A DNA stretch of 64,000 nt from Sulfitobacter mediterraneus (lineage in GTDB: Bacteria; Pseudomonadota; Alphaproteobacteria; Rhodobacterales; Rhodobacteraceae). How positions within the stretch are numbered: position 1 is the stretch's first letter; each line of letters starts with the position of its first letter. Below, one piece after another: positions 46,497-55,415 of the stretch. The stretch spans positions 107,908-171,907 of the forward strand of contig NZ_QBKU01000010.1 of NCBI RefSeq assembly GCF_003054325.1, read 5' to 3'. A model generated the notes under the pieces. That model ran no database searches, was not told the DNA's origin, and worked only from the letters and a program-made list of their open reading frames with translations. The position numbers were made by a program, and so were the translations under genes.

Positions 46497-47702
46497 TCAT
46501 TCCGGCAATCGCCAGACCAAGGCAACAGCGACCAGTTTCAGAACGCAGGGCAGGACGGCATAGCACAACGTCAGCGCCCAAAGCGCCTGATCGCTGTTGG
46601 GCTGCCCCGGTGTGAACCCCGCCCCCTGGAGCAGTGGCAGCAGGGCAAAAGACGTCAGCGCCAGCCCCAATTTTCCCGCAAAGGACCATAGGCCAAACCC
46701 TTCGGAGGCCTTCAGCCCAGCCTTGTTAAGCGCGCCAGAAAACATCACCGGCAGGATCACCATTTCAGCCCCAAGGGCCGCGCCGGAGGCCGCGCAGATG
46801 GCCGCCATGCCAAAACTGCTGCCAGCGGGCAAGAATGCCGCGCCGATGAAACCTGCAATGGCGAGCGGCATCGCCAGCAACAATACCTTGCGCGGGGACA
46901 TGTGCCGCGCCAGCACTGTCCAGCCCGGCACACAGACCAAGGCCGCAGCAAAGAACACCAGCAAAAGCAAACCGGCTTGCCCCTGAAGCTGCAACCGGTC
47001 TTCGACAAAGAACACAAACAGGGTGGAGGTCACCGCAACCGGCAACCCGTTGACCAAGGCCAGGAGCAACAGACGCCCGATTGCCGGATCGCGATACCGG
47101 GCGATGGAGAACCCCTCAGCGGGCAGGGGAATGCGCCGCCATAGCGGGGCGGTGAGCAAGGCAGCCAGCACCCCGATGGCGCAAAGGCTGAGACCAAACA
47201 GCAGATATCCGTCGCCGCCCAACGCCGCAAACGCCAGCGGTGCCACGGCGGCAAAGATCACCCCGGCCAACATGCCAGTTTCGCGAAACGCGGCCAATCG
47301 CATGGTGTCGGGCAGGGCGCTGCCCGGTGCCAAGGTCGCCGTGCGCCCGTACAAAAGGATCATCCCCAAGCTATAGGCCGAAAACAACAGCACCAAGGTC
47401 AGGGTCAGCCACAGTGCCACCTGCGGCCCTGCCTCAAGCGAAAACAACAGCGGAAACCCGATAGACAGGCCAAGCAAGGCCGCGGTGCCAAAGATCCACT
47501 GTGCGCGGGGCCAGCGGTCAATGGCCCAACCAATTGCCGGATCTTGCACCAGATCAACAGCCCGGATGGCCAAAAGGATAACGCCAAGCGTGGCAAGGCT
47601 CATCTCAAGCTCTACCGCTGCAAACCGTGGAAGATGGATATATAGCGGCACGCCAGCCGCAGCCAATACGAAGGCAAAAAGGCTCACACGGGGAAGATGC
47701 AT
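46497..47702 (-). CDS. MFS transporter (GPH-like)
   Basis: A polytopic 401-residue membrane protein with about 11-12 predicted helices and the early motif VQDPAIGWAIDRWPRAQWIFG, a GPH/MFS-like loop 2-3 signature with the D-x4-G-x3-D-R pattern. Mid-protein WRRIPLPAEGFSIARY and FFAAALVCVPGW are consistent. The ATG at 47702 is preferred to a GTG immediately before it. Substrate unknown. Confidence 0.82.
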   Translation of the reverse strand: MHLPRVSLFAFVLAAAGVPLYIHLPRFAAVELEMSLATLGVILLAIRAVDLVQDPAIGWAIDRWPRAQWIFGTAALLGLSIGFPLLFSLEAGPQVALWLTLTLVLLFSAYSLGMILLYGRTATLAPGSALPDTMRLAAFRETGMLAGVIFAAVAPLAFAALGGDGYLLFGLSLCAIGVLAALLTAPLWRRIPLPAEGFSIARYRDPAIGRLLLLALVNGLPVAVTSTLFVFFVEDRLQLQGQAGLLLLVFFAAALVCVPGWTVLARHMSPRKVLLLAMPLAIAGFIGAAFLPAGSSFGMAAICAASGAALGAEMVILPVMFSGALNKAGLKASEGFGLWSFAGKLGLALTSFALLPLLQGAGFTPGQPNSDQALWALTLCYAVLPCVLKLVAVALVWRLPE

Positions 47703-47853
47703 CACAGGCGGCCTTACTTTTCACAGGAACGTCTGTCTCTGCTACGGCTAGGGCGGCCAAATGGATCACTTAGGAGCGTTGCGACAGTGTTCTCGCGTGC
47801 TTTTCGGTCAATGGCGCGCCCGGATCAGGCCGGGCGCACCAATCGGTTCCGGA

Positions 47854-48207
47854 TCATTCAGCGCTGCCGCCAAACTGTTCCCATGCGTCCATCGCTTGCG
47901 CGGCGTACATCAGGGACGGCCCGCCGCCCATATAGATTGCCACGCCCAGCATTTCCTGAAACTCCTGCCGCGTCGCGCCCAGTCGCAACAGCGCCTTAGT
48001 GTGAAATCCGATGCACCCGTCACAGCGCAGGGCAATCGCGATCCCCATAGAAATCAGCTCTTTGGCTTTGCCATCCAATGCGCCCTCGGCCTCGGCGTGT
48101 TTGGCCATGTCCCCAAACCCCTTCATCGTGTCGGGGATGCCCTTGCGCAATGCGCCGATCTGGGTTGCGATGCCTTTGGTCAGGTCAGGATAATTCTGTG
48201 TGCCCAC
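47854..48207 (-). CDS. Carboxymuconolactone decarboxylase / AhpD-like protein
   Basis: A 117-residue protein from a GTG start (AAGGA upstream). It has the AhpD-fold core KELISMGIAIALRCDGCIGFHTKALLRLGATRQEFQEML with a CxxC pair and nearby His, giving a peroxidase-like thiol site. The family contains alkylhydroperoxidase partners and gamma-carboxymuconolactone decarboxylases; with CDGCIGFH present, a redox role is more likely. No partner gene is adjacent. Confidence 0.87.
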   Translation of the reverse strand: MGTQNYPDLTKGIATQIGALRKGIPDTMKGFGDMAKHAEAEGALDGKAKELISMGIAIALRCDGCIGFHTKALLRLGATRQEFQEMLGVAIYMGGGPSLMYAAQAMDAWEQFGGSAE

Positions 48208-48315
48208 GGGGGTGGTCCTTTGCTTTGTTGCTGTCCCCGTGAGTTTAGCCGCTCTGCCCGCAGGCCGCGTTGAGATGGATCAAACCTGCTGCTGGATGAC
48301 TGGTTTGACCTCACG

Positions 48316-49914
48316 TCAAAAACCAATCGCCGCCCCGTCCTTGCGCGGGTCCGATCCGCCAGCGTAACCGCCGCCGCCCGGCAAACGGCGGATCAACTGC
48401 GCCCCGCCAAATCCAAAGGCATTGTCCGGTGCCTCCAGCGTGATTTTATGTCCCAACGCAGCAAGCATGGTCAAAGTTGTCTCGGGCAGGGTGGTCTCAC
48501 AGGCCAGACCCAGCCCTTCGGTCACCCGCCAGCGCGGCGCATCGGCGGCCATCTGCGGATCTTGACCAAACAATTCACAACGCAGCAGCATTTGCACATG
48601 TCCCTGCGCCTGCATCGGCCCGCCCATCACGCCAAAACTCATACGCGGCCCCTCAGGCCCCAAGACGAAACCGGGAATGATGGTGTGAAAAGGGCGCTTG
48701 TTCGGGCCAACGTGGTTTTGGTTGGCAGGATCAAGCGAGAACCCCGCGCCGCGATTTTGCAAGGCGATGCCGGTGCCCGGCACCACCACACCTGAGCCGA
48801 ACCCGGCATAGTTCGACTGAATGAAGGACACCATCATGCCTGATGCATCCGCTGCAGTCAGATAAACCGTGCCGCCTTGTTTAGGCGCCCCCGCACCAAA
48901 ATCCTGCGCCCGCGCCGGATCAATCAACGCCGCCCGCGTCTTGAGGTATGCGTCATTCAACAAATCATCCGAACCGACGCGGTCCATATGGCCCGGATCG
49001 CCCACATAGGTTTCGGCATCCGCCAAGGCCAGCTTCATCGCCTCGATCTGCAAATGCATCGCTTGGGGATCATCTGCATCCAGATCGCGAATGGCCGTAT
49101 GGTTCAGCATTCCCAGCGCCATCAACGCCGCAATCCCCTGACCGTTGGGCGGGATCTCGTGCAAGGTCACATCATCAAAGCTTTTTGAGATGGTGCCGCA
49201 CCAATCTGCCTCATGGGCGGCCATATCAGCCGCTGTCAGGGCCGCGCCGTGCTCTGCGGCAAAGGCGGCGATCTTCTGGGCGATGTCCCCATGATAAAAC
49301 GCCTCGCCCTTGGTTTCGGCAATCCGGCGCAGGGTGTGGGCATGGCCGGGGCTGGCAAATATCTCTCCGGCCTTTGGAGCGCGGCCATTGGGCATAAAGG
49401 TTACGGCAAATCCGGGTTGTGGGTGCAATTCCTCTGCCGCCCGCGCCCAGAGGCTGGCAATGACGGGCGAGACGGGAAATCCGCCTTCGGCATAGCGGAT
49501 GGCGGGTGCGAACAGATCGGCGAAAGGCAGCTTGCCAAACCGGTCTGACATCATCACCCAAGCCGAAACCGCGCCGGGCACTGTCACACTTTCCCAGCCG
49601 CGAAACGGCATTTCGGTTTGGCCAACAAACAGGTCAGCCGTCCATCCCGCAGGGGAGCGGCCAGAGGCATTGAGCCCGTGCAGCTCATTGCCATCCCAAA
49701 GGATCGCAAAGGCGTCTGATCCGATGCCATTGCCTGTCGGTTCCAGCACCGTCAGGGCAATCGCCGCAGCCAACGCCGCATCCACCGCATTGCCGCCGCG
49801 CGCCAACATGGCAACCCCGGCTTGTGCTGCGAGTGGTTGCGAGGTTGCCACCATATTGCCAGCCAGAACCGCCGAGCGGCGAGAGGGATAGGGGTGATGG
49901 GCGCGCAGCTGCAT
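48316..49914 (-). CDS. Gamma-glutamyltransferase family protein
   Basis: N-terminal nucleophile hydrolase that removes or transfers the gamma-glutamyl group of glutathione or similar compounds. The 532-residue product has the early GGNAVDAALAAAIALTVLEPTGNGIGSD and, at the autoprocessing site, KQGGTVYLTAADASGMMVSFIQS with the Thr as likely nucleophile, then GFGSGVVVPGTGIALQNRG. The ATG at 49914 has GGAGG upstream. There is no signal peptide, unlike periplasmic Ggt of E. coli, so it is probably cytoplasmic and may act on a different gamma-glutamyl or acyl substrate. Confidence 0.87.
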   Translation of the reverse strand: MQLRAHHPYPSRRSAVLAGNMVATSQPLAAQAGVAMLARGGNAVDAALAAAIALTVLEPTGNGIGSDAFAILWDGNELHGLNASGRSPAGWTADLFVGQTEMPFRGWESVTVPGAVSAWVMMSDRFGKLPFADLFAPAIRYAEGGFPVSPVIASLWARAAEELHPQPGFAVTFMPNGRAPKAGEIFASPGHAHTLRRIAETKGEAFYHGDIAQKIAAFAAEHGAALTAADMAAHEADWCGTISKSFDDVTLHEIPPNGQGIAALMALGMLNHTAIRDLDADDPQAMHLQIEAMKLALADAETYVGDPGHMDRVGSDDLLNDAYLKTRAALIDPARAQDFGAGAPKQGGTVYLTAADASGMMVSFIQSNYAGFGSGVVVPGTGIALQNRGAGFSLDPANQNHVGPNKRPFHTIIPGFVLGPEGPRMSFGVMGGPMQAQGHVQMLLRCELFGQDPQMAADAPRWRVTEGLGLACETTLPETTLTMLAALGHKITLEAPDNAFGFGGAQLIRRLPGGGGYAGGSDPRKDGAAIGF

Positions 49915-50053
49915 GAGGAACCTCCAGACAATTGGATATGCCGCCAGTAAGGCCCATTTTGGCCCAAGGTGCCAGTGGTCAAAGTAAGGGGTATGCGGGT
50001 GGATTGTGCCTGCCGCATGGGCCGCATAGATTGGCCGGGCAAGGAGACACCAC

Positions 50054-51022
50054 ATGACCCAATCGCCTCTCGTCCTGCAACAGGCCGCCGCCAGCGTTCA
50101 GGCCCGCCGCCGCATTGCGCAATGGTTGCCGCCGACTCCCTGTCTGCCGTCAAAACGGGTGTTTGAGGATGGCACAGGTCTGCTCTTCAAGGCCGAGAAT
50201 TTTCAGCGCACAGGGTCTTTCAAGTTTCGCGGGGCGCTGTCGAAACTGACGTCCCTGCCAGTGGACCAGCCGGTGATCACCGCCTCATCGGGCAATCACG
50301 GCATCGCGCTTTCAACGGCGGCGCAGATCACAGGGCATCAGTTGGCTGTGGTGCTGCCCGAAACGGTAGCTAAAGATAAGCTGAACAAGATCAAAGCCTT
50401 GGGTGTTGAGGCGATCTTGCATTCCAATGATTCAGGTCTCGCGGAGCGTCATGCGCGGGTCGTCGCAGAAGAGCGCGGTCACACCTATGTCTCGCCCTAT
50501 AACGATGCGCAGATCATCGCCGGACAAGGCACTCTGGCGCTTGAGCTGTTGGAACAATTGCCGCAGATCGACAACGTTTTTGTCTCTCTGGGGGGCGGCG
50601 GGTTGATCTCGGGTATCGGATCGGTGATCAAAGCCTATGCGCCGCACACCCGGATGATCGGGGTCAGCGCGGTGAACTCCGCCGCTTTGGATGCCAGTGT
50701 GAAGGCTGGCAAGACCGTGGATGTGGTCCATTCCGAAACGCTTGCGGACGGCTGCGCGGGCGGCATCGACGAAGGTACGATCACCCTGCCGCTGGTCACA
50801 GAGGTGGTGGATGAGTTCATCACCTGCACCGAAGACCAGATCGCCGAAGGCATGCGGCGCATCGCCTGGGATGAAAAGATGCTGGTCGAAGGCTCTGCCG
50901 GATTGGCATTGGCGCCTTGGTTGGAGGATCAGCCACGTTTTGCCGGGCAAACGTCCGTCATCGTGCTGTGCGGGGCCAATTTTGATCAGGCCACGGTCGC
51001 GCCGGTGTTGGGTTTGGCCTGA
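50054..51022 (+). CDS. Threonine/serine dehydratase-like PLP enzyme
   Basis: A 322-residue fold-type II PLP enzyme. The PLP lysine is in TGSFKFRGALSKL, phosphate binding is GGGGLISGIGS, and the asparagine loop is ASSGNHGIALS. The short form without an ACT domain corresponds to catabolic threonine dehydratase, serine racemase or the EutB-type enzyme of hydroxyectoine breakdown; the sequence alone does not decide. Divergent from the gamma-glutamyltransferase gene by 139 bases. Confidence 0.85.
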   Translation: MTQSPLVLQQAAASVQARRRIAQWLPPTPCLPSKRVFEDGTGLLFKAENFQRTGSFKFRGALSKLTSLPVDQPVITASSGNHGIALSTAAQITGHQLAVVLPETVAKDKLNKIKALGVEAILHSNDSGLAERHARVVAEERGHTYVSPYNDAQIIAGQGTLALELLEQLPQIDNVFVSLGGGGLISGIGSVIKAYAPHTRMIGVSAVNSAALDASVKAGKTVDVVHSETLADGCAGGIDEGTITLPLVTEVVDEFITCTEDQIAEGMRRIAWDEKMLVEGSAGLALAPWLEDQPRFAGQTSVIVLCGANFDQATVAPVLGLA

Positions 51023-51026
51023 GCGG

Positions 51027-51974
51027 TCAGGGCAATGCGCCGAGCCAGAACCAGACCGACAGGATCGAAATCGCAGTGGCAATCAACACCGATGAGGCCG
51101 CAACCCGCCGCGCCCGGCCATACATATTGGCAAAGATATAGGCATTGAACCCCGGCGCCATGGCGGCAGTCAGAACACCGGATCTGAATGCATCCGTGGG
51201 CAGGGACAAGGCTGATCCAAAGGTCCAGACCAAAGCCGGATGCACCAAAAGCGCGATGCCGCAGACCATGGCGATTGCTTTCATATCGCCCTCGGGCCGG
51301 TATTGGATCAACACACCGCCAAGCGCAAAAAGCGCGGCCGGCAGGGCGGCGCGCACGATCAGCGACAATGCATCCTCAACAACTGTGGGCAGGATCAGTC
51401 CGCTGAGATTGACGGCAAATCCGGCCAAAATACCGATGACCAGCGCATTGCGGAACATCGCGCGGCCCACATTGCGCAGCATGGTTAGCCCGGTTTCACC
51501 GCGGTTGCGCACCACCTCCATGACCGTGATGCCCAGCCCGTAGCAAAACGGCGCGTGAAAGGCGACGATGGCAAAATTTCCCGCCAGTGCATCGGCGCCG
51601 TACGCCCGTTCGGTGATCGGCAGGCCCAGCAAGACAGAGTTGGAAAACAGGCAACAAAAACCGATGGCAACGCAGTCTTCCCAATCGCGCTTGAACAAAA
51701 GCCGCGCACCAAAGATGCCGAGTGCAAAACAGATCGCCGCGCCGCCAAAAAAGCTGACCATCAGGGCCGGGGTCAACGAGGCGGAGAGATCAAGATGCGC
51801 GATGGCCTGAAACAGCAGGCAGGGGATGGCAAAGTTTTGGGTGAATTTCATCACCCCGTCGATGCCCGAGGCCGGAAACAGCTTGGCCCAGACCGCGACA
51901 TAGCCAAAACCAATGACCAGAAACACGGGCAGAATGACATCCAGAAGGGTTTGCACGTCGGCAGCCTTGGTCAT
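51027..51974 (-). CDS. AEC family transporter
   Basis: A 315-residue auxin efflux carrier-like membrane protein with about ten helices. Features include the opening LLDVILPVFLVIGFGYVAVW, the crossover-type FAIPCLLFQAIAHLD and VLLGLPITERAYG, and the second-half TAAMAPGFNAYIFANMYG. Bacterial members export or exchange dicarboxylates or amino acid derivatives. It lies 4 bases from the convergent dehydratase gene; a hairpin (51990-52010) lies just upstream of its start. Confidence 0.9.
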   Translation of the reverse strand: MTKAADVQTLLDVILPVFLVIGFGYVAVWAKLFPASGIDGVMKFTQNFAIPCLLFQAIAHLDLSASLTPALMVSFFGGAAICFALGIFGARLLFKRDWEDCVAIGFCCLFSNSVLLGLPITERAYGADALAGNFAIVAFHAPFCYGLGITVMEVVRNRGETGLTMLRNVGRAMFRNALVIGILAGFAVNLSGLILPTVVEDALSLIVRAALPAALFALGGVLIQYRPEGDMKAIAMVCGIALLVHPALVWTFGSALSLPTDAFRSGVLTAAMAPGFNAYIFANMYGRARRVAASSVLIATAISILSVWFWLGALP

Positions 51975-51989
51975 TGTGGGGGCGTTGCA

Positions 51990-52043
51990 GTGGGGGTTTC
52001 ACACCCCCACACCCCCGTGGAGGTTTAAAGGGCCAAATGAAGA
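51990..52043. repeat. Hairpin plus intergenic CCCCCG-GGAGG motif, copy 2
   Basis: A perfect 8-bp stem (GTGGGGGT / ACCCCCAC, 51990-52010) is followed by CCCCCGTGGAGGTTTAAAGG GCCAAATGAAG (52012-52042). The second part is a diverged copy of the motif at 28444-28470, again just past the stop of a minus-strand gene (the MBL gene). It may act as a 3' end or terminator of the holB-tatD-MBL transcript. Confidence 0.45.
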
Positions 52044-52844
52044 TCAGTCGATCTCAAAGCTGAGCGTCATACCGTCATAGGCTGGTGAAATATGCGCGGG
52101 CAGCTCGCCGCGCAGGGTCTGATAATCCAGATCGTTGTGCATGTTGGTCAACACCGCCTCTTGCGGGGCCATGTCTTTGATCCAGTCAAGGGTCTGGTCC
52201 AGATGGCTGTGGGTTGGATGCGGATCGCGGCGCAGCGCGTCAACGATCCAGCAGCGCAAGCCTTGGAGGTGTGGCCAGACGTCATCGGGAATACTTGCAA
52301 CATCAGGCAGATAGGCAACGTTGTTCATCTTGAAGCCAAGGGCATCCATGCCGCCGTGATTGACCAGAAACGGGGTGAAGGCCAGCGTGCCGCCAGCGCC
52401 CTCAATGGTCACGTCGCCCTCGATATTATGCATGTCGAGAATGGGCGGATACATCGACCCTTCCGGGCGGATGAAGGCGTAACCGAAGCGTTCCAGCAGG
52501 GCCGCGCGCGTGGGTTCGTCAGCCCAGACCGGCAGGCGCTGGCGCATGTTGATGACCAGCATCCGCAGATCATCGAGCCCGTGCACATGATCTGCATGGG
52601 AATGGGTGTAGAGCACCGCATCAAGGCGGCCCACCTCGGCGTCCAGCAATTGTTGGCGCATATCGGGGGAGGTGTCGATCAGCACCGATGTTGTGCCCTC
52701 TGGCCCGATCCGTTCCACCAAGGCCGAACAGCGGCTGCGGCGGTTTCTCGGCTCATTCGGATCGCAGGCGCCCCAATGCCCGCCAAGGCGTGGCACCCCG
52801 CCAGAAGAGCCGCAGCCCAGGATGGTGATGCGCATTTGAGCCAT
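52044..52844 (-). CDS. MBL-fold metallo-hydrolase, PhnP-like
   Basis: A 266-residue metallo-beta-lactamase-fold protein with ILGCGSSGGVPRLGG at the start and the metal motif THSHADHVHGLDDLR. Later ligands include NHGGMDALGF and HLDQTLDWI. The fold and size match PhnP-type cyclic phosphodiesterases, though the phosphonate context is missing. Its ATG overlaps the tatD stop by 1 base, so the two are coupled in the holB-tatD-MBL operon. Confidence 0.88.
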   Translation of the reverse strand: MAQMRITILGCGSSGGVPRLGGHWGACDPNEPRNRRSRCSALVERIGPEGTTSVLIDTSPDMRQQLLDAEVGRLDAVLYTHSHADHVHGLDDLRMLVINMRQRLPVWADEPTRAALLERFGYAFIRPEGSMYPPILDMHNIEGDVTIEGAGGTLAFTPFLVNHGGMDALGFKMNNVAYLPDVASIPDDVWPHLQGLRCWIVDALRRDPHPTHSHLDQTLDWIKDMAPQEAVLTNMHNDLDYQTLRGELPAHISPAYDGMTLSFEID

Positions 52845-53650
52845 CAGGCGGGCACCTGATAGGCCGCAGCCTTGGCAAACAAGCGATCAAAGTTGGCTTG
52901 GGTCTGAGCGGCGAAATCGGCGTAACCCAGCCCGAATGTTTCCGCCGCCTTTTGTGCGGTATGGGCGGTATAGGCCGGTTCATTGCGCTTGCCGCGATGG
53001 GGCGGCGGGGCAAGGTAGGGCGCATCGGTTTCCACCAAAACGCGGTCCACCGGGCAGTTGGCAAAAATCTCGCGCAGTTCGGTGGATTTGGGAAAGGCTG
53101 TAATGCCCGACATGCTGAGGTAAAACCCCAGATCCAGCGCAGCGCGGGCCAGCGCGGGGGATGAGGAGAAACAATGCATCACGCAAGCATAAGACCCCTG
53201 TTTGAACTCATCAGCAAGGATGCGGGCCATATCATCATCGGCGTCGCGGGCATGGATGATCAGCGGCAGGCCGGTTTGCCGGGCCGCGTCGATGTGAATG
53301 CGCAGCGAGGTTTTCTGTACCTCGGCGCTGTCGGCGGTGTAGTGGTAATCAAGGCCGGTCTCGCCAATGCCGACAAACTTGGGATGCTGCGCCATCGCAA
53401 TCAGCTCATCGGTGCTGGTCAGAGGTTCTGACGCGGCGGACATCGGGTGGGTGCCGGCGGCATAAAACACCGGATCATGCGCCTCGGCGATGGCGCGAAC
53501 GGCGGGTTCGTTTTTGAGCTTGGTACAGATGGTGACCATGCGGGTCACACCTGCGCGGGCGGCGCGGGCAATCACCTCGTCCAGCTGGCCTTCGAAGTCG
53601 GGGAAATCAAGGTGACAATGGCTGTCTGTGATCTGCGGCGTTTGCGTCAT
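52844..53650 (-). CDS. tatD: TatD family DNase
   Basis: A 268-residue TIM-barrel metal-dependent hydrolase; TatD proteins act as 3'-5' exonucleases in DNA repair. Metal-site motifs are DSHCHLDFPDFE at the start, GETGLDYHY, LIIHARDADDDM, VMHCFSSS and VETDAPYLAPPPHRGKRNEP. It lies 15 bases after holB and overlaps the MBL gene by 1 base, an order I recall as conserved in alphaproteobacteria. Confidence 0.94.
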   Translation of the reverse strand: MTQTPQITDSHCHLDFPDFEGQLDEVIARAARAGVTRMVTICTKLKNEPAVRAIAEAHDPVFYAAGTHPMSAASEPLTSTDELIAMAQHPKFVGIGETGLDYHYTADSAEVQKTSLRIHIDAARQTGLPLIIHARDADDDMARILADEFKQGSYACVMHCFSSSPALARAALDLGFYLSMSGITAFPKSTELREIFANCPVDRVLVETDAPYLAPPPHRGKRNEPAYTAHTAQKAAETFGLGYADFAAQTQANFDRLFAKAAAYQVPA

Positions 53651-53665
53651 GCCTGCGGTCCTGTC

Positions 53666-54781
53666 TTATCGCGGGGCCGCTTGGGCCATCTTCAGCAGGG
53701 TATCTAGGACCAGCGCGGCAGGGTCAAGGTTGACCGCAAGCCCGTGGCGGGCGCGTGCCGAAATCTCTGCGGCGACATCGGCCCAGATACGGCCTTGATG
53801 CGGGGTGGGCGACAGGCGGGCCAGAAGGGCCGCTTCGCCTTGCGCGGCCTCTATGGCAGGCGGTGATCCGGTGGCGCCGGTGCGGGCCAGCCGCGCCAAA
53901 AGCAACTCCACCAGCGTGAAAAGCAAGGTCAGCTTTTCCTCTGCCCCGCGCTGTGCGGCGGCTTCGGCCAGTTTGAGGGCGCGGGTGCGATCCATCTGCG
54001 GCAGGGATGCCATTAGTCCAATCAATTCGGCATAGATTTGCAGCCCGCCCATCAGCGACAGGCGCAGCGCACCGCCAACAGAGCCGCCTGATAGTTCGGC
54101 CAAGGCTGCCGCATCGCCGCTGATCTCAACGTCAGAGGCATTCAGCGCCTGCGCCATTTCATCGGGCGACAGGGAGCCAAGGCGCAGGGTCCGGCAGCGC
54201 GAGCGGATCGTCGGCAGCAGGCCTGAGGGTTGGTGGCTGATCAGCAGCAGAACCGCGCGTTCGGGCGGCTCTTCCAGCATCTTGAGCAGGGCATTGGCCG
54301 CGTTCGGGTTCATCTCATCGGCGTCGTCGATGATCACCACCCGCCGCCCACCATCGGCGGCAGACATCTGGAAAAACCCGTTGAGCGCCCGCACATCGTC
54401 CACGACAATCTGTTTGCGCATCTTTTTGGTGTCAGGGTTGATGGAGCGCGTGACCGATTTCACCGCCCCTTCGCCGCCAGAAGCGATGCGCCGGGCAACG
54501 GGATGATCCTCGGGGATGTCCAAGCTCAGTGCGGGGTCCGCCGCGAACATGCCGCCATCCTCAGGGTCCGGTGTGGCCAGTAAGAACCGCGCCAACCGCC
54601 ATGCCAGCGTGGCCTTGCCCACGCCGCGCGGGCCAGAAAGCAGCCAGGCGTGGTGCAATTTTCCGGCGTTGAACACGTCCAGAAAGGCCGCCTCAGCCGC
54701 GCTTTGCCCGATCAGTTGGGGCGTGTCGCGGGGGTGCAGGGCACCGTCCACGCGGTCTGGTTGGGGGGCGTCATCGCTCAT
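53666..54781 (-). CDS. holB: DNA polymerase III subunit delta'
   Basis: AAA+ clamp-loader subunit. The 371-residue protein has the P-loop-like GPRGVGKATLAWRLARF (about residues 50-66) and the sensor/Walker B region RRVVIIDDADEMNPNAANALLKMLEEPPE, with ISHQPSGLLPTIRSRCRTLRL, which carries the SRC motif of clamp loaders. First gene of holB-tatD-MBL. It is usually close to tmk; here tmk is 1.4 kb upstream on the same strand, separated by two unrelated genes. Confidence 0.94.
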   Translation of the reverse strand: MSDDAPQPDRVDGALHPRDTPQLIGQSAAEAAFLDVFNAGKLHHAWLLSGPRGVGKATLAWRLARFLLATPDPEDGGMFAADPALSLDIPEDHPVARRIASGGEGAVKSVTRSINPDTKKMRKQIVVDDVRALNGFFQMSAADGGRRVVIIDDADEMNPNAANALLKMLEEPPERAVLLLISHQPSGLLPTIRSRCRTLRLGSLSPDEMAQALNASDVEISGDAAALAELSGGSVGGALRLSLMGGLQIYAELIGLMASLPQMDRTRALKLAEAAAQRGAEEKLTLLFTLVELLLARLARTGATGSPPAIEAAQGEAALLARLSPTPHQGRIWADVAAEISARARHGLAVNLDPAALVLDTLLKMAQAAPR

Positions 54782-54864
54782 GCAAATCGTTTAGCACGTT
54801 TGCGGGCGGATGGAATGGGGCAGGGCAGGCAAGGGGCGAAAAACCCCTGCCGCTGCGGCTGGCC

Positions 54865-55305
54865 TCAGGCCGGGTGCGCCTGTGCCATTGCCCGGCGGCG
54901 CATCCAATAGGCCAGTGCGAACATCACCAAAAAGCTGAGGTTGAGCCAAGCGTTCAGCCAAGCGCCGGAAAGGACAGATCCGGTGCTATCGACCACATAC
55001 CAACAGGCCAATCCGGGAAACACCAGCAGGCACCACAGGCGGTTGTCGCGGTCAAACAGGTGGTTGGTAATCAGCAGCAGATTGATACCCCATCCCACCA
55101 TAACCCCGCCCGCGATCGCCGCGATAACCTGGGCGGCAGGGGTATCCACGCGCTCCATCCCGTTGACGGGCCAAAGCAGCAGATCCACAAGCATGTTGGG
55201 CAAGGCATTGGTTGCGGGAGTGGAGCCAAGCGCGGTGATCAGGCCAAAGCCGATCACAGTGATGGCGGCGAACTGGGCGAGTTTTTTTGCAGATTGTGCT
55301 GACAT
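54865..55305 (-). CDS. Hypothetical four-helix membrane protein divergent from an XRE regulator
   Basis: A 146-residue protein with four predicted helices (about 12-30, 58-80, 92-112 and 121-137) and a basic C-terminus. No family recognised. The ATG at 55305 has GGAGG upstream. It is transcribed away from the MmyB-type XRE regulator gene, with a perfect palindrome in the 110-base region between them, so it is probably the regulator's target. Together the two genes interrupt the tmk-holB order. Confidence 0.7.
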   Translation of the reverse strand: MSAQSAKKLAQFAAITVIGFGLITALGSTPATNALPNMLVDLLLWPVNGMERVDTPAAQVIAAIAGGVMVGWGINLLLITNHLFDRDNRLWCLLVFPGLACWYVVDSTGSVLSGAWLNAWLNLSFLVMFALAYWMRRRAMAQAHPA

Positions 55306-55365
55306 GGCAGCCTCCTGTTTCGATGAACTGGCACGGTGATGCGCCATGAGAGGGAGGCAAATCAA

Positions 55366-55380
55366 TTACCTCCGAGGTAA
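55366..55380. promoter_or_regulatory. Perfect palindrome between the XRE regulator and the membrane protein gene
   Basis: TTACCTC-C-GAGGTAA is a perfect 7+1+7 inverted repeat, 36 bases upstream of the XRE ATG and 61 bases upstream of the membrane-protein ATG. Such a site in a divergent pair fits autoregulation plus control of the partner gene. Confidence 0.6.
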
Positions 55381-55415
55381 CTGTGCCGCGCCAAAAACCG
55401 TGATAGGTTGATCCC